A DNA stretch of 64,000 nucleotides from Streptosporangium amethystogenes (GTDB taxonomy: Bacteria > Actinomycetota > Actinomycetes > Streptosporangiales > Streptosporangiaceae): positions 1 to 64,000 of the forward strand of contig NZ_JOEQ01000013.1 in assembly GCF_000721075.1 (NCBI RefSeq), given 5' to 3'. Positions 25,052-33,191 of this stretch are shown piece after piece. The notes under the pieces were generated by a model. The model searched no databases. It was not told the origin of the DNA and worked only from the letters and a program-made list of their open reading frames with translations. Every line of letters begins with the position of its first letter. The first letter of the stretch is position 1. The translations under genes and the position numbers were made by a program.

Positions 25052-25254
25052 CAACCGCCGATCTTCTTCCGACACTTGGATTCGAGGGTTCCCCCACAGC
25101 GTCCTCGCCATGGAACAGGCCGACGTCCTGTCCGCCGCACTCCTGCGCACCGCCCCTCGGACACAGCCGCTGAGGCGAGCGAGCCCGAGCCCGCGGGCAA
25201 GGCCGCCGCCCCCTGCGGGTGACGCTGATCTGTGGCCGCCCCTCGGTCCTGCTG

Positions 25255-25516
25255 AGCCATGGCGGCGGCCAGGACCTCCACGTCGCAGGCGTCGGCGACG
25301 CGCCTGCAGGTCCGGTCATATGTGTCCAGATCACCGATCACCCAGGTGCCACCGTGCGCGAACACCGCCAGCGGCCGTTCCTTGCCCGACGGCCGGTAGT
25401 GGCGCAACCGCGTCCCGTTCGGCCCTTCGAGATCTTCCACATAGGCCGGCGCCGGGCCTTGGGGACGCGCGCCGGCGTATCCCGTCGCGCAGCTCGGACA
25501 GGTTGCGAACGGTCAT
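25255..25516 (-). pseudogene. Alpha/beta hydrolase (hormone-sensitive-lipase type), 5' remnant with frameshift
   Basis: An ATG at 25516 starts MTVRNLSELRDGIRRRASP; one frame over the text resumes YVEDLEGPNGTRLRHYRP and FAHGGTWVIGDLDTYDRT, with the HGG oxyanion motif. The catalytic Ser, Asp and His regions are absent after about residue 85. Frameshift plus truncation make it dead. It overlaps nothing else except the upstream side of the ECF42 promoter region. Confidence 0.6.
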
Positions 25517-25579
25517 GACGAGCGACCCAAGACGTGTCGCCTCTCGTTTCTTGAGCTTGTCAGTTGCTCGCCGGTGGTT

Positions 25580-26074
25580 TCAGGCTCTGGCCTGGTTCCA
25601 GGTCGTGCTGTTGAGGAAGTAGGTGTCGTAGAGCTCCTGGACCTCCAGCAGGCTTTCCGGCGGCACCTTCCCGTAGGCGATGCGCTCCAGATGACGGAAG
25701 TATTCGAACCGTTCGACGCCGGGGGTGATGACGATGAGGATGTCTGCGTCCTGTCCCGGTGCGGCGGCGAAGGCGTGTGCGACACCGGGCGGCACGATGA
25801 CCAGGTCGCCGCGCTGGGCGGTCACGACCTGCTCGCCGGACAGCAGTTGGGCGGTGCCGTCCAGCATGTAGAACAGCTCGGCCGAGTTGGAGTGGTGGTG
25901 CGGCTTGGCGCCGTCGGCACCGTCGGCCAGGGTCACCCGCTGGGTGGACAGCGCGCCACCGGTGGAACTGCTGTCGGCCAGTAGCCGGATGGTGGTCGGT
26001 GCCTGGCCGATCACTTCGGCCTTGGCGGAACGGACGATCACGGACTCGTTGAAGTCCGGCGTGATCAGCGACAT
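25580..26074 (-). CDS. Cupin-domain protein
   Basis: 164 residues with one cupin barrel: motif 1 GAKPHHHSNSAELFYMLDG (three His and a Glu as metal ligands) and motif 2 RGDLVIVPPGVAHAF with a further His. Cupins of this size are small dioxygenases or isomerases, or sensors; substrate unknown. It is downstream of the DUF4267 gene on the same strand with a 55-base gap, so probably co-regulated by the divergent TetR. Confidence 0.85.
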   Translation of the reverse strand: MSLITPDFNESVIVRSAKAEVIGQAPTTIRLLADSSSTGGALSTQRVTLADGADGAKPHHHSNSAELFYMLDGTAQLLSGEQVVTAQRGDLVIVPPGVAHAFAAAPGQDADILIVITPGVERFEYFRHLERIAYGKVPPESLLEVQELYDTYFLNSTTWNQARA

Positions 26075-26129
26075 CTTTGTGACTCCTTGCCTGGGGCGAG
26101 CGTTTCCGTGCGAAGACAGTCTCTGACCT

Positions 26130-26501
26130 TCAGAGGGCGAAGAGCAAAGCGGCGTTGATGAACACCACCACGGCGGTGGCGAAGTGGATACCGAAGGCGG
26201 CGGCCTTGGTACCGCCGTGGCGCAGGACGATGACGGTGTCGCCGAGCGGCAGGAGGGCGACGACCAGCATGTACCAGGCCTCGGCGTGAGCGCCGGCGAA
26301 GGCGAGCAGGGCCAGGCCGAGGATGCCGTAGCCGGTGTCGCGCAGTCCCTTGATGGTCAGGTAGGCGGCGTCGCCGTCGTGCTTGGCGGGGACGCCGTAG
26401 CCGGCGGCCGCGGCCTGGGGCACCAGGAGGAACCGGACACCGATGAAGATGACGAAGAGGTTGAGTACGACGGCCAGGCCGTAGGCGAGGGGGGCAAGCA
26501 T
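26130..26501 (-). CDS. DUF4267 small membrane protein
   Basis: 123 residues with four predicted membrane helices: AYGLAVVLNLFVIFIGVRFL, LRDTGYGILGLALLAFAG, WYMLVVALLPLGDTVIVL and ATAVVVFINAALLFAL. The pattern fits DUF4267, a family of unknown role usually beside TetR regulators. It is divergent from a TetR gene across 87 bases full of TGCTAG half-sites. Confidence 0.85.
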   Translation of the reverse strand: MLAPLAYGLAVVLNLFVIFIGVRFLLVPQAAAAGYGVPAKHDGDAAYLTIKGLRDTGYGILGLALLAFAGAHAEAWYMLVVALLPLGDTVIVLRHGGTKAAAFGIHFATAVVVFINAALLFAL

Positions 26502-26523
26502 GAGCTTCTCCTGCTGCTGTCAT

Positions 26524-26579
26524 TGCTAGGAACACGATCGAAGCTAGCATAGCGTTGATAGGAGTGCTAGTAATGCTAG
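26524..26579. promoter_or_regulatory. TetR operator cluster (four TGCTAG half-sites)
   Basis: TGCTAG at 26524-26529, its complement CTAGCA at 26544-26549, and TGCTAG again at 26565-26570 and 26574-26579. The sites cover the divergent promoters of the tetR and DUF4267/cupin units. Confidence 0.6.
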
Positions 26580-26582
26580 AAT
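26555..26582 (+). promoter_or_regulatory. tetR promoter, leaderless
   Basis: TTGATA (26555-26560), 16-base spacer, TAGAAT (26577-26582). The ATG at 26589 lies six bases after the -10, so the transcript should start at the start codon. Two operator half-sites sit in the spacer, fitting autorepression. Confidence 0.55.
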
Positions 26583-26588
26583 CGCCTC

Positions 26589-27161
26589 ATGTCGATTCAA
26601 ACGCGCCGAGAGCGTGAGCGGGCGGAGCGGGAGCGGTTGATCATCGCGGCGGCCCGGGAACTGGTCGAGGCCGAGGGCTGGGAGGCGGTGACGACCCGTC
26701 GCCTCGCCGAACGGGTCGAGTACAGCCAGCCGGTGCTCTACAGCCACTTCAAGGGCAAGGACGCCATCATGGCGGCGGTCGCGGTGGAAGGCTTCGCCGA
26801 CCTGGCCGCCGAACTGCGCGCGGCCCGTACGGCGGCGACCGACCCTCGCCAGGCCGTCGCCGACGTCGGCGCCGCCTACGCCGCGTTCGCCGAGCAGCGA
26901 CCCGCGTTGTACGACGCGATGTTCACCCATACCGTCGACCTGCCGTTCGCCAGCCCCGAGGCGCCGGCCGCCCTGCACGCGGCCTTCGGCGAGCTGCGCG
27001 AGGCCGTGCGACCGCTGGCCGGGGAGGACGACCTGGGCCTGCTCACCGAGACCCTCTGGGGCGGCCTGCACGGACTGATGACGCTCATGCGGGGCGGCAG
27101 GCTCCGGCACGAAGGCCACGAGCGGCGGCTGGCGTTGCTGCTCGGCCGCTTCTCACGCTGA
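26589..27161 (+). CDS. TetR/AcrR-family regulator (WHG-type C-domain)
   Basis: 190 residues. The N-terminal HTH is clear: LIIAAARELVEAEGWEAVTT, RRLAERVEYSQPVLYSHFKG. The C-terminal part, with LWGGLHGLMTLMRGGRL, matches the TetR_C WHG domain, where the WGGLHG motif is diagnostic. It likely represses itself and the divergent DUF4267/cupin unit through the TGCTAG sites. Confidence 0.9.
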   Translation: MSIQTRRERERAERERLIIAAARELVEAEGWEAVTTRRLAERVEYSQPVLYSHFKGKDAIMAAVAVEGFADLAAELRAARTAATDPRQAVADVGAAYAAFAEQRPALYDAMFTHTVDLPFASPEAPAALHAAFGELREAVRPLAGEDDLGLLTETLWGGLHGLMTLMRGGRLRHEGHERRLALLLGRFSR

Positions 27162-27189
27162 CCCGCTGATCACAATCGGCCTCCCCCGC

Positions 27190-27385
27190 GTCTCGACGAC
27201 GGACTACCCAGCGGGTGCGGGAGGAGTTGCTCAAGCAGCGCCGCCAGGAGCGGATCGAGCCGCCGTCACCCGGCCACGTGACCAGGATCGCGCGCCCGGC
27301 ACTACACAACGCGGGGCAGGCATGGTTTCACCGGACCGCGGCCCGGCCGAATACGGCGGCGACGACCCGGCCGACTTGACGCTTG
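27190..27385 (+). pseudogene. Internal scrap of a Tn3-family transposase
   Basis: One frame reads RVREELLKQRRQERIEPPSP then GHVTRIARPALHNAGQAWF, a good match to the DUF4158 N-terminal domain of Tn3-type transposases; a shifted frame continues DDPADLTLGL, also Tn3-like. No start, end or terminal inverted repeats are visible. It is a relic. Confidence 0.55.
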
Positions 27386-27449
27386 GCCTCTCCGCCCATC
27401 AGGGGAGATGAGTGATCAACGGGGCTTCGCTGCTCTGCGAGGTTTCACA

Positions 27450-27950
27450 TTATGCGGGCCCGTCATGCTGCGGGATGTAGCGGGCGCGCATGGCGGGGCC
27501 GGCGGCCGGGCCGGCGGTGAAGACGAACGCGCGGCTGTCGTCCAGGCGGCGGCCGGTCCTGGCGTCGATCACGACGGGTTCGACCTCCTCTCCGGTGGCC
27601 GCGTCGACCAGGATCATGCTGCGCTCCTCGGGCGCCAGGCGGGCGTTGCCCCAGGCGGCCATCGCGACGATGACCGGACGCAACGAACGGCCCAGCTCGG
27701 TCAGCACGTACTCGTGACGCACCGGGTTCGTCTGGTACGGGCGGCGCTCCAGGAGGCCGTCGGCGACCAGGGACTTGAGCCGGCTGGTGAGCATGCTGGA
27801 GGAGATGCGCAGGTTCTCCTGAAACTGGTCGAAGCGAGTGTAGCCGTCGAACGCGTCATGCAGGAGCAGCAAGGTCCACCACTCTCCGATGTGCTCGATC
27901 GCGTCGGACAGCGGGCACTCGCGGTCTTCTTGCCTGACCCGGGCCTGCAT
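27450..27950 (-). CDS. HxlR-family transcriptional regulator
   Basis: 166 residues from ATG 27950, which has a GGGAGGGG site. The HxlR winged helix is plain: CPLSDAIEHIGEWWTLLLLH, LRISSSMLTSRLKSLVADGL, LERRPYQTNPVRHEYVLTEL. A C-terminal tail follows. HxlR proteins often sense aldehydes or redox stress; the divergent SnoaL/SDR pair is the presumed target. The N-terminal Cys in RECPL is the position used for sensing in some members. Confidence 0.9.
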   Translation of the reverse strand: MQARVRQEDRECPLSDAIEHIGEWWTLLLLHDAFDGYTRFDQFQENLRISSSMLTSRLKSLVADGLLERRPYQTNPVRHEYVLTELGRSLRPVIVAMAAWGNARLAPEERSMILVDAATGEEVEPVVIDARTGRRLDDSRAFVFTAGPAAGPAMRARYIPQHDGPA

Positions 27951-28057
27951 GGACACCCCTCCCACAGTCACTGCTATTATCGAAGTGAGTCAGTTTCATT
28001 TTAGCAGTAACTGATGCGCGTGTGCGACACCCACCATCGACGTGCGAGGAACATGCC

Positions 28058-28411
28058 ATGCCCCAAAACCAGGCAATCGCCTTTGGCGCGCTGCCCGGCG
28101 CCATCACCACCTACCTGGCAGCCCACCGCGACCGCGACATCGCGGCTCAGCTCGGCCTGTTCGCAGCCGACGCCACAGTGGTCGACGAAGGCCATACCCA
28201 CGCCGGGACCATCGCCATCACCGCATGGATGAAGCGTTCCGCCGGCGCCTACACGTACACGATCACGCCGATCGCCGCCGAGCAGTCCGGCGAGGGCGAC
28301 TACACCGTCACCCAGCACCTGGCCGGTGACTTCCCCGGGGGCACCGTGAACCTGCGCTTCCGCTTCACCCTGGGCGACGGCCTCATCCGGCACCTGGTCA
28401 TCGAGCCATGA
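28058..28411 (+). CDS. SnoaL-like (NTF2 fold) protein
   Basis: 117 residues, MPQNQAIAFGALPGAITTYL onward, with the SnoaL/NTF2 pattern: AQLGLFAADATVVDEGHTH and a final strand FRFTLGDGLIRHLVIEP. The family includes isomerases, hydrolases and non-catalytic proteins. Its stop overlaps the SDR start (ATGA), so they are translationally coupled, and both are divergent from the HxlR regulator. Confidence 0.82.
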   Translation: MPQNQAIAFGALPGAITTYLAAHRDRDIAAQLGLFAADATVVDEGHTHAGTIAITAWMKRSAGAYTYTITPIAAEQSGEGDYTVTQHLAGDFPGGTVNLRFRFTLGDGLIRHLVIEP

Positions 28412-28836
28412 ACAAGACCTGGTTCATCACCGGAGGCACCCCCGGCGGGTTCGGCATGGCCTTCGCCGACGCCGCCCTGGAGTCCGGCGACCGCGTCGCC
28501 CTGACCGCCCGCAGGCCCGAAGAACTACGCGACTGGGCCGAGCCTTACGGCGACAGGGTGCTGACGCTCCGGCTCGACGTCACCGACACCCGGGAGATCC
28601 ACGAAGGCCTGCGGGCAGTGGAGAACCGGAACCCGGCCAACGCCGACCTGTTCCACGGGAAGGCCGGCACGCGCTGCGTTACCGCCATCCAGCCCTCCGA
28701 TACGGGGGGCCGGTGCCGCCCCCCACTATCCTGGATAACGGGGAGGCTCGAAGGGGACCAGACCGTGACTGCGGGGGGACGATGGGCGGCTCAACCCGCC
28801 GGTTCGCGTTGCGGGTGTCACACCGGCTTCTTCTGA
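28408..28836 (+). pseudogene. Short-chain dehydrogenase, truncated after the Rossmann N-half
   Basis: The first 65 or so residues are a good SDR start: TWFITGGTPGGFGMAFADAA (TGxxxGxG dinucleotide motif), VALTARRPEELRDWAE and TLRLDVTDT. The catalytic NAG, Ser and YxxxK parts do not follow; from about 28605 the frame encodes unrelated sequence and runs into the next gene. A deletion has joined the SDR start to the DUF6153 upstream region. Confidence 0.7.
28699..28730 (+). promoter_or_regulatory. G/C-tract inverted repeat, possible CsoR-type operator
   Basis: GATA-C-GGGGGGC, seven bases, GCCCCCC-AC-TATC. Copper-sensing CsoR repressors bind G-tract repeats flanked by TA-rich ends, and the downstream DUF6153/DUF305 pair is His/Met-rich. 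Placement about 50 bases upstream of ATG 28782 suits an operator. The assignment is inference. Confidence 0.4.
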
Positions 28837-29231
28837 TCGCTCTGGTTTTGGGCGTCGCCGGAATGCACACACTGGGGCATCTGGAGCATCGGCGGGGGCA
28901 CGGCGGTACGCCTGCCGCCCTCGCGCATGCCTCTGTCTCTGGGCATGGAGCGCCACAAGCACACTCCGTGCTCCTTCCCGCCCTGATGCCCCCGGCCGGG
29001 CAACTGATCTCAAGGCTTGGTGACACTCCTCTCACCCCAGATCCGAGCTCCGTCTGCCTGGCCGTACTCACCTCCTTCCTTCTTCTCCTCCTCATCGGTG
29101 CGGCGTCCATGTGGGCGCGGCGCATCTCGCAGGCCCGAATGGCCGAGGCCTCACCGATGCTGCTCGTCGCCCGCCCGCCCCCGCGCAGGACGGCCCTACG
29201 CCTGGCGTGTCTCTCGGTTTTGCGGCTATAG
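28782..29231 (+). CDS. DUF6153 family membrane protein
   Basis: 149 residues. A hydrophobic N-terminal segment (LLLIALVLGVAGMHTLGHLE) is followed by a His-rich stretch, then a second membrane segment (LAVLTSFLLLLLIGAASMW) and the typical end RPPPRRTALRLACLSVLRL. This matches DUF6153, a family found beside DUF305 in actinomycetes and suspected of a metal, perhaps copper, role. ATG 28782 has a GGGGGG-AC purine-rich site. Confidence 0.7.
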   Translation: MGGSTRRFALRVSHRLLLIALVLGVAGMHTLGHLEHRRGHGGTPAALAHASVSGHGAPQAHSVLLPALMPPAGQLISRLGDTPLTPDPSSVCLAVLTSFLLLLLIGAASMWARRISQARMAEASPMLLVARPPPRRTALRLACLSVLRL

Positions 29232-29310
29232 GCCGATCTCCACCGCGGACGGCATCGAAGATCCGCCCGCCGACGATCGACACACAGCCACGACCGACCG
29301 GAAAGAGACC

Positions 29311-29946
29311 ATGGGAATGTTCGCCAACCGCTCCACCCTTCGCAGGCTCGCGCTGACCGCCACAGCGGGGGCCGGCGCCCTCGCGCTGCTCACCGCCTGC
29401 GGAGGCGGTGACGACGCGATGGCCGGCCACCCCGGCACCACCGGCAGTACTCACGCTCCCGCCACTACCGCGAGCCAGGAGCCGGGAACCGCCTTCAACG
29501 ACGTTGACGTCGCCTTCGCGCAGATGATGATCCCGCATCACGAGCAGGCCGTGGAGATGGCCAGGCTGGCCGAGACCCGCGCCTCCGACCCGGAGGTGAA
29601 GGAATTGGCGGCGAAGATCGAGGCCGCGCAGGGACCGGAGATCGCCACCATGACCGGCTGGTTGTCCCTCTGGAAGGCTCCCGCCGCGGAGGAGGGCCAC
29701 GCCGGGCATGTCATGCCCGGCATGATGACCGGGAAGGAGATGGTCGAGCTCCGGAAGGCAAAGGGCGCCCGGTTCGACCGGATGTTCACGGAACTCATGG
29801 TCGCCCATCACAGGGGGGCGCTCACGATGGCCAAGACCGAGCAGCGCGACGGGGCCGATCCCAAGGCCAAGGAACTCGCCAGAGCCATCGAGACCGCCCA
29901 GCAGGCCGAGATCGAGCAGATGCGGAAGCTTCTCGACCGGCTATAA
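29311..29946 (+). CDS. DUF305 lipoprotein, probable copper-binding
   Basis: 211 residues with a lipoprotein signal (ALALLTACGGG, lipid Cys about residue 30). Two ferritin-like DUF305 halves follow: FAQMMIPHHEQAVEMARLAE and FTELMVAHHRGALTMAKTEQ. His/Met pairs (MMIPHH, GHAGHVMPGMMTG) suggest a metal site outside the membrane. Role in copper handling is from family and context. GGAAAGAG precedes the ATG. It follows the DUF6153 gene by 79 bases. Confidence 0.9.
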   Translation: MGMFANRSTLRRLALTATAGAGALALLTACGGGDDAMAGHPGTTGSTHAPATTASQEPGTAFNDVDVAFAQMMIPHHEQAVEMARLAETRASDPEVKELAAKIEAAQGPEIATMTGWLSLWKAPAAEEGHAGHVMPGMMTGKEMVELRKAKGARFDRMFTELMVAHHRGALTMAKTEQRDGADPKAKELARAIETAQQAEIEQMRKLLDRL

Positions 29947-30173
29947 GCCCGCAGAGCGGCCGGCGGTGTCCAGATGTGCTCTACCAGGACATCGCCGGCT
30001 GCCGCATCCACGAGAAGGGGTGGCAGTGGGGCGTGCCCGCAGCGCGGGAACTCCGCAGTGGGCACCACCACGCCGACGGCGCCGGTTGGGTGGCGCGCGG
30101 GTCGCCGTTGTGAGGCCCCCTTGAGCGCACCACCCGATCCCGTACTCAGGGAGGCGACTCGCGGGTGCGTCGC
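29947..30173. other. Intergenic, no supported gene
   Basis: A plus frame reading CRIHEKGWQWGVPAARELRS ends near 30113 but lacks a start and a recognised family. Otherwise nothing. Confidence 0.35.
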
Positions 30174-31274
30174 TCAGCGGGGGGACTCGGTGATCTGTAC
30201 GCGGTGGCTGTCGTTGTCGGAGAGGAACGACGCCAGCGCCCGCCCCTGCTCGGCCACGGTGGTGCGGTCGGCTCGAGAGAAGCGGCGCAGCGGGATGACA
30301 GTCACGGCGCCGGCCTTGACGCTCCAGGTCGCGGCGACCCGGCCGTCGACCAGGACAACGCGAGCGCCGGCGACCGACAGGCCACGGTGGACGTCGTCGA
30401 TGATCCGGCTGCGGTCGTGGTAACCGAGGATCGCGTTGTCGAACGCCGGCAGGAACCGCACCGGCGCGGGTGTGTCGGGGTCGGGGCGCGGCGCGTCGGG
30501 GAGGTCCAACAGCTCCCGGCCTCGCTCATCGCGGAAGGTGACCAGCTCCTCACGTATCGCGGCCACCGCGGCCGGCAGTCCGGCGAGGCCGCACCAGGCG
30601 CGCAGGTCGGCCGCGGCGGCGGGGCCGAACGCGGCCAGATAGCGCCGTACCAGCGCTTCGCCGACCGGATCGGAGCCGTCCGGGGCCGGCGGGTCGATCT
30701 CGCGCCCCAGCCAGGAGGAGAGCAGGACGTTGCGCACTCCCGCCCTCGTGCGCCACAGCCCGCGCGGCGGCAGCTGCGCCACCGGGACGAGGGCGGCGAT
30801 CAGCATTTCGCCCAGCGCCCGTGTGCCCGGTACCGGCCAGCGCTCAGCCAGCGTCCGCGCGAGCTCGGTCATCGAGCGGGGCTCGTCGTCGGCCATCACC
30901 GCCCGGCCTGCCGCCGCGAGCTCGCCGAGGTCTACCCCGGCGAGCTCGCGGCGGTAGTTCCCGAGTACCCGTTGGCGCAGCATGACATCGTGGCGGGCCC
31001 GCCAGGCCAGGGCGTCGTCGGCGGTGAGGAGGTGGACGGTGCGGCGCATGAGGTGGGTCCGCACCACGCTCCGCCCGGTCAGTAGGCCGTCCAGCGCCGC
31101 CGGGTCGAACGCGTGCAGCCGCGACCAGAGCCCGACGAACGGTTCCTGCGGTTCCTGCGCCTGCAGGCCGCACAGGTGCGCGACGGCGTCGAGGACCGGC
31201 ACATCGGCGTGATCGAGCAGCAACTGCCGGGCGAGCGTCGCGCGGTTGAGCGCCCGGCTGTCGAGAACGGTCAT
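30174..31274 (-). CDS. AlkZ/YcaQ-like winged-helix DNA glycosylase (HTH_42)
   Basis: 366 residues of the HTH_42 family: RATLARQLLLDHADVPVLDA, VVRTHLMRRTVHLLTADDA, FLPAFDNAILGYHDRSRII. The motif LCGLQAQEP near residues 35-42 gives Gln38-x-Gln40. AlkZ, the DNA-crosslink glycosylase, has QxQ at this point while E. coli YcaQ has QxD, so this copy resembles AlkZ. It would unhook bulky alkyl adducts or crosslinks; some relatives are self-resistance genes. ATG 31274 overlaps the stop of the preceding aldo/keto reductase relic. Confidence 0.85.
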   Translation of the reverse strand: MTVLDSRALNRATLARQLLLDHADVPVLDAVAHLCGLQAQEPQEPFVGLWSRLHAFDPAALDGLLTGRSVVRTHLMRRTVHLLTADDALAWRARHDVMLRQRVLGNYRRELAGVDLGELAAAGRAVMADDEPRSMTELARTLAERWPVPGTRALGEMLIAALVPVAQLPPRGLWRTRAGVRNVLLSSWLGREIDPPAPDGSDPVGEALVRRYLAAFGPAAAADLRAWCGLAGLPAAVAAIREELVTFRDERGRELLDLPDAPRPDPDTPAPVRFLPAFDNAILGYHDRSRIIDDVHRGLSVAGARVVLVDGRVAATWSVKAGAVTVIPLRRFSRADRTTVAEQGRALASFLSDNDSHRVQITESPR

Positions 31275-31396
31275 CGGCTCATGCCGTGGCGCGCTCGCCG
31301 GCGTAGCGCCGCTCGGGTGATGACCGGCAGGTCACAGGACATGCCAGGCGGGCCGATGTCGGGCATTCCGGTCCGCCCCAGAGGCCGCATCCTCAT
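31271..31396 (-). pseudogene. Aldo/keto reductase relic (41 aa), start retained
   Basis: ATG 31396, behind a GAAGGGA site, encodes MRMRPLGRTGM, the normal opening of an aldo/keto reductase. From residue 12 the text (PDIGPPGMSCDLPVITRAAL) is not AKR-like and stops at 31271, overlapping the AlkZ-like start as ATGA. It appears to be a gene whose body was deleted while the start and coupling to the next gene were kept. Confidence 0.5.
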
Positions 31397-31551
31397 TGTG
31401 GTTGTTCCCTTCGATATCCGGTGAGCCGACGCTGGTCTCCGGACGCCGGCCTGGATCCGGCCGCCCTGTCGCAGCCTGTGGTCTGGTGCCATGACGCCCC
31501 CCTTCACAGGGGTCTTTCAGGAGCCTGGTGCGGGAGGCGCGTACCACGCGC
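31397..31551. other. Short intergenic region
   Basis: Contains the promoter side of the AKR-relic/AlkZ-like unit; no palindrome or ORF with support. Confidence 0.3.
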
Positions 31552-31974
31552 TCACCCGTTGTATTCGCTCACGACGTCCACGACCCAGACGACGCCGAAG
31601 CGGTCCCTGAGCATCCCGTAGAGCGGAGCCCACTGCGCGGATGCCAGCGGCTGCACGATGGTCGCTCCGACGGAGAGCTTCTCCCAGTACGCGGTGACCT
31701 CCTCCGTGGTCTCGCCGCGGAGGGAGACGAAGAACGAGTTCTCACCCCGGTCCCACGGCGTCCGCGAGGGCACGTCGTAAGCCATCACGTGGAAGCCGTT
31801 GTCCGCGACCACCTGGCCCCACATCACCTGGTCCGCCTCGGCGGGGTCCTGCGTGTTCCCAGCGTCCTCGTAGGTGACGGCGGCGATGTCACCATCGAAC
31901 ACGGACTGGTAGAACTCGAGCGCCGCGCGGGCATCGCCCCGAAAGTTCAAATGAGTCACTGACTTGACGGACAT
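31552..31974 (-). CDS. VOC protein, PhnB-like
   Basis: 140 residues with the PhnB/DUF1338-like VOC order: VTHLNFRGDARAALEFYQSV near the start, VMWGQVVADNGFHVMAYDVP, FFVSLRGETTEEVTAYWEKL and a terminal FGVVWVVDVV. Small PhnB-like proteins are common in ECF and stress loci but their reaction is unknown. ATG 31974 begins the homology. It is divergent from a WYL regulator across about 200 bases. Confidence 0.85.
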   Translation of the reverse strand: MSVKSVTHLNFRGDARAALEFYQSVFDGDIAAVTYEDAGNTQDPAEADQVMWGQVVADNGFHVMAYDVPSRTPWDRGENSFFVSLRGETTEEVTAYWEKLSVGATIVQPLASAQWAPLYGMLRDRFGVVWVVDVVSEYNG

Positions 31975-32180
31975 TTTCGGTTCCCAACCTTCGATTGTCG
32001 TTTCTGGACGCCGTGAAGCGCCCGGACCGAACTGTCGACCGCGGAGTCGGAATCACGCCGGGTGGCGTGGGGCGGTCTCGGTGATCGGGTCCTTCCGGTC
32101 GTTCTCGTTGTTCGACCCGAGAGAACAGTCGCAGGGGAAGCGGTCAGGGAGTGGCCGCTTCTCAGGGCAATATGGGGAGT

Positions 32181-33191
32181 ATGCCGAAGACTTCAGCGCG
32201 GCTGCTGTCGCTACTCTCGCTGCTCCAGGCGCGCCGGGACTGGCCGGGGGCGCTGCTGGCCGAGCGGCTGGACATCAGCCCGCGCACCGTGCGCCGTGAT
32301 GTCGACCGCCTGCGCGAGCTCGGCTATCCCATAGTGGCCTTCAAGGGGCCCGACGGCGGGTACCGGCTCGACGCCGGCACGGAGCTGCCCCCGTTGCTGT
32401 TCGACGACGAGCAGGCCGTCGCTCTGGCCATCGCACTCCAGATCGCCGCCACCACCACCGGTGCCGGCATCGAGGAGGCCGCGGCGCGCGCGCTGAACAC
32501 CGTCCGGCAGGTCATGCCCGCACGACTGCGCCACCGGATCGACGCCCTCCAGGTCACCGCCGTCGAGCGGCCCGCCCTCCGACCGCGCCCACAGGTCGAC
32601 AGCGGCGTGCTCATGGCACTCAGCGCCGCCGTCCACGCCCGCGAGGTGCTGCGCTTCGACTACACCCCCGCCTCCCCACCGGGGGCGGACGACAACGGCG
32701 CACAGACGCCGCCTCGCCGGGTGCAGCCCCATCACCTCGTCGCCTGGGGCGGGCGCTGGTACCTCCTCGCCTGGGATCTCGACCGCGAGGACTGGCGCAC
32801 CTTCCGTGCCGATCGGATCACCCCCCGCACCCCTACGGGGCCTCGCTTCACCCCGCGCGAACTGCCCGGAGGCGAGGTGGGCGCCTTCATGGTCGGCAGA
32901 TTCCGGGGCTCCGAGGGCTCCGGCGACTGGCCCTGCCACGGCGAGGTGATCCTCGACCTACCCGCCGCCGTCGTGTCCCGCCACACCCGCGACGGAGTCG
33001 TCGAGGAACTCGGCCCGAACCGCTGCCGGCTCGTGCTGGGCTCGTGGTCATGGCCTGGTCTGGCCGCCGCCATCGGCGGGTTCGACGCCGACATCGAGGT
33101 CGTCGGCCCGGCCGAGCTCAAGGACGCCTTCGCGCGCCTGGCCGGCCGCTACGCCAACGCCGCAACCGGCACGCCGCCCTCGATCCGATGA
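32181..33191 (+). CDS. HTH/WYL-domain transcriptional regulator
   Basis: 336 residues from ATG 32181. The N-terminal HTH (SARLLSLLSLLQARRDWPGA, RLDISPRTVRRDVDRLRELG) precedes a WYL domain: RRVQPHHLVAWGGRWYLLAW, then DREDWRTFRADRI, and a C-terminal WCX part. WYL domains bind nucleic acid or ligands. The divergent PhnB-like gene is a likely target. In-frame ATGs at 32151 and 32172 are alternatives. Confidence 0.88.
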   Translation: MPKTSARLLSLLSLLQARRDWPGALLAERLDISPRTVRRDVDRLRELGYPIVAFKGPDGGYRLDAGTELPPLLFDDEQAVALAIALQIAATTTGAGIEEAAARALNTVRQVMPARLRHRIDALQVTAVERPALRPRPQVDSGVLMALSAAVHAREVLRFDYTPASPPGADDNGAQTPPRRVQPHHLVAWGGRWYLLAWDLDREDWRTFRADRITPRTPTGPRFTPRELPGGEVGAFMVGRFRGSEGSGDWPCHGEVILDLPAAVVSRHTRDGVVEELGPNRCRLVLGSWSWPGLAAAIGGFDADIEVVGPAELKDAFARLAGRYANAATGTPPSIR

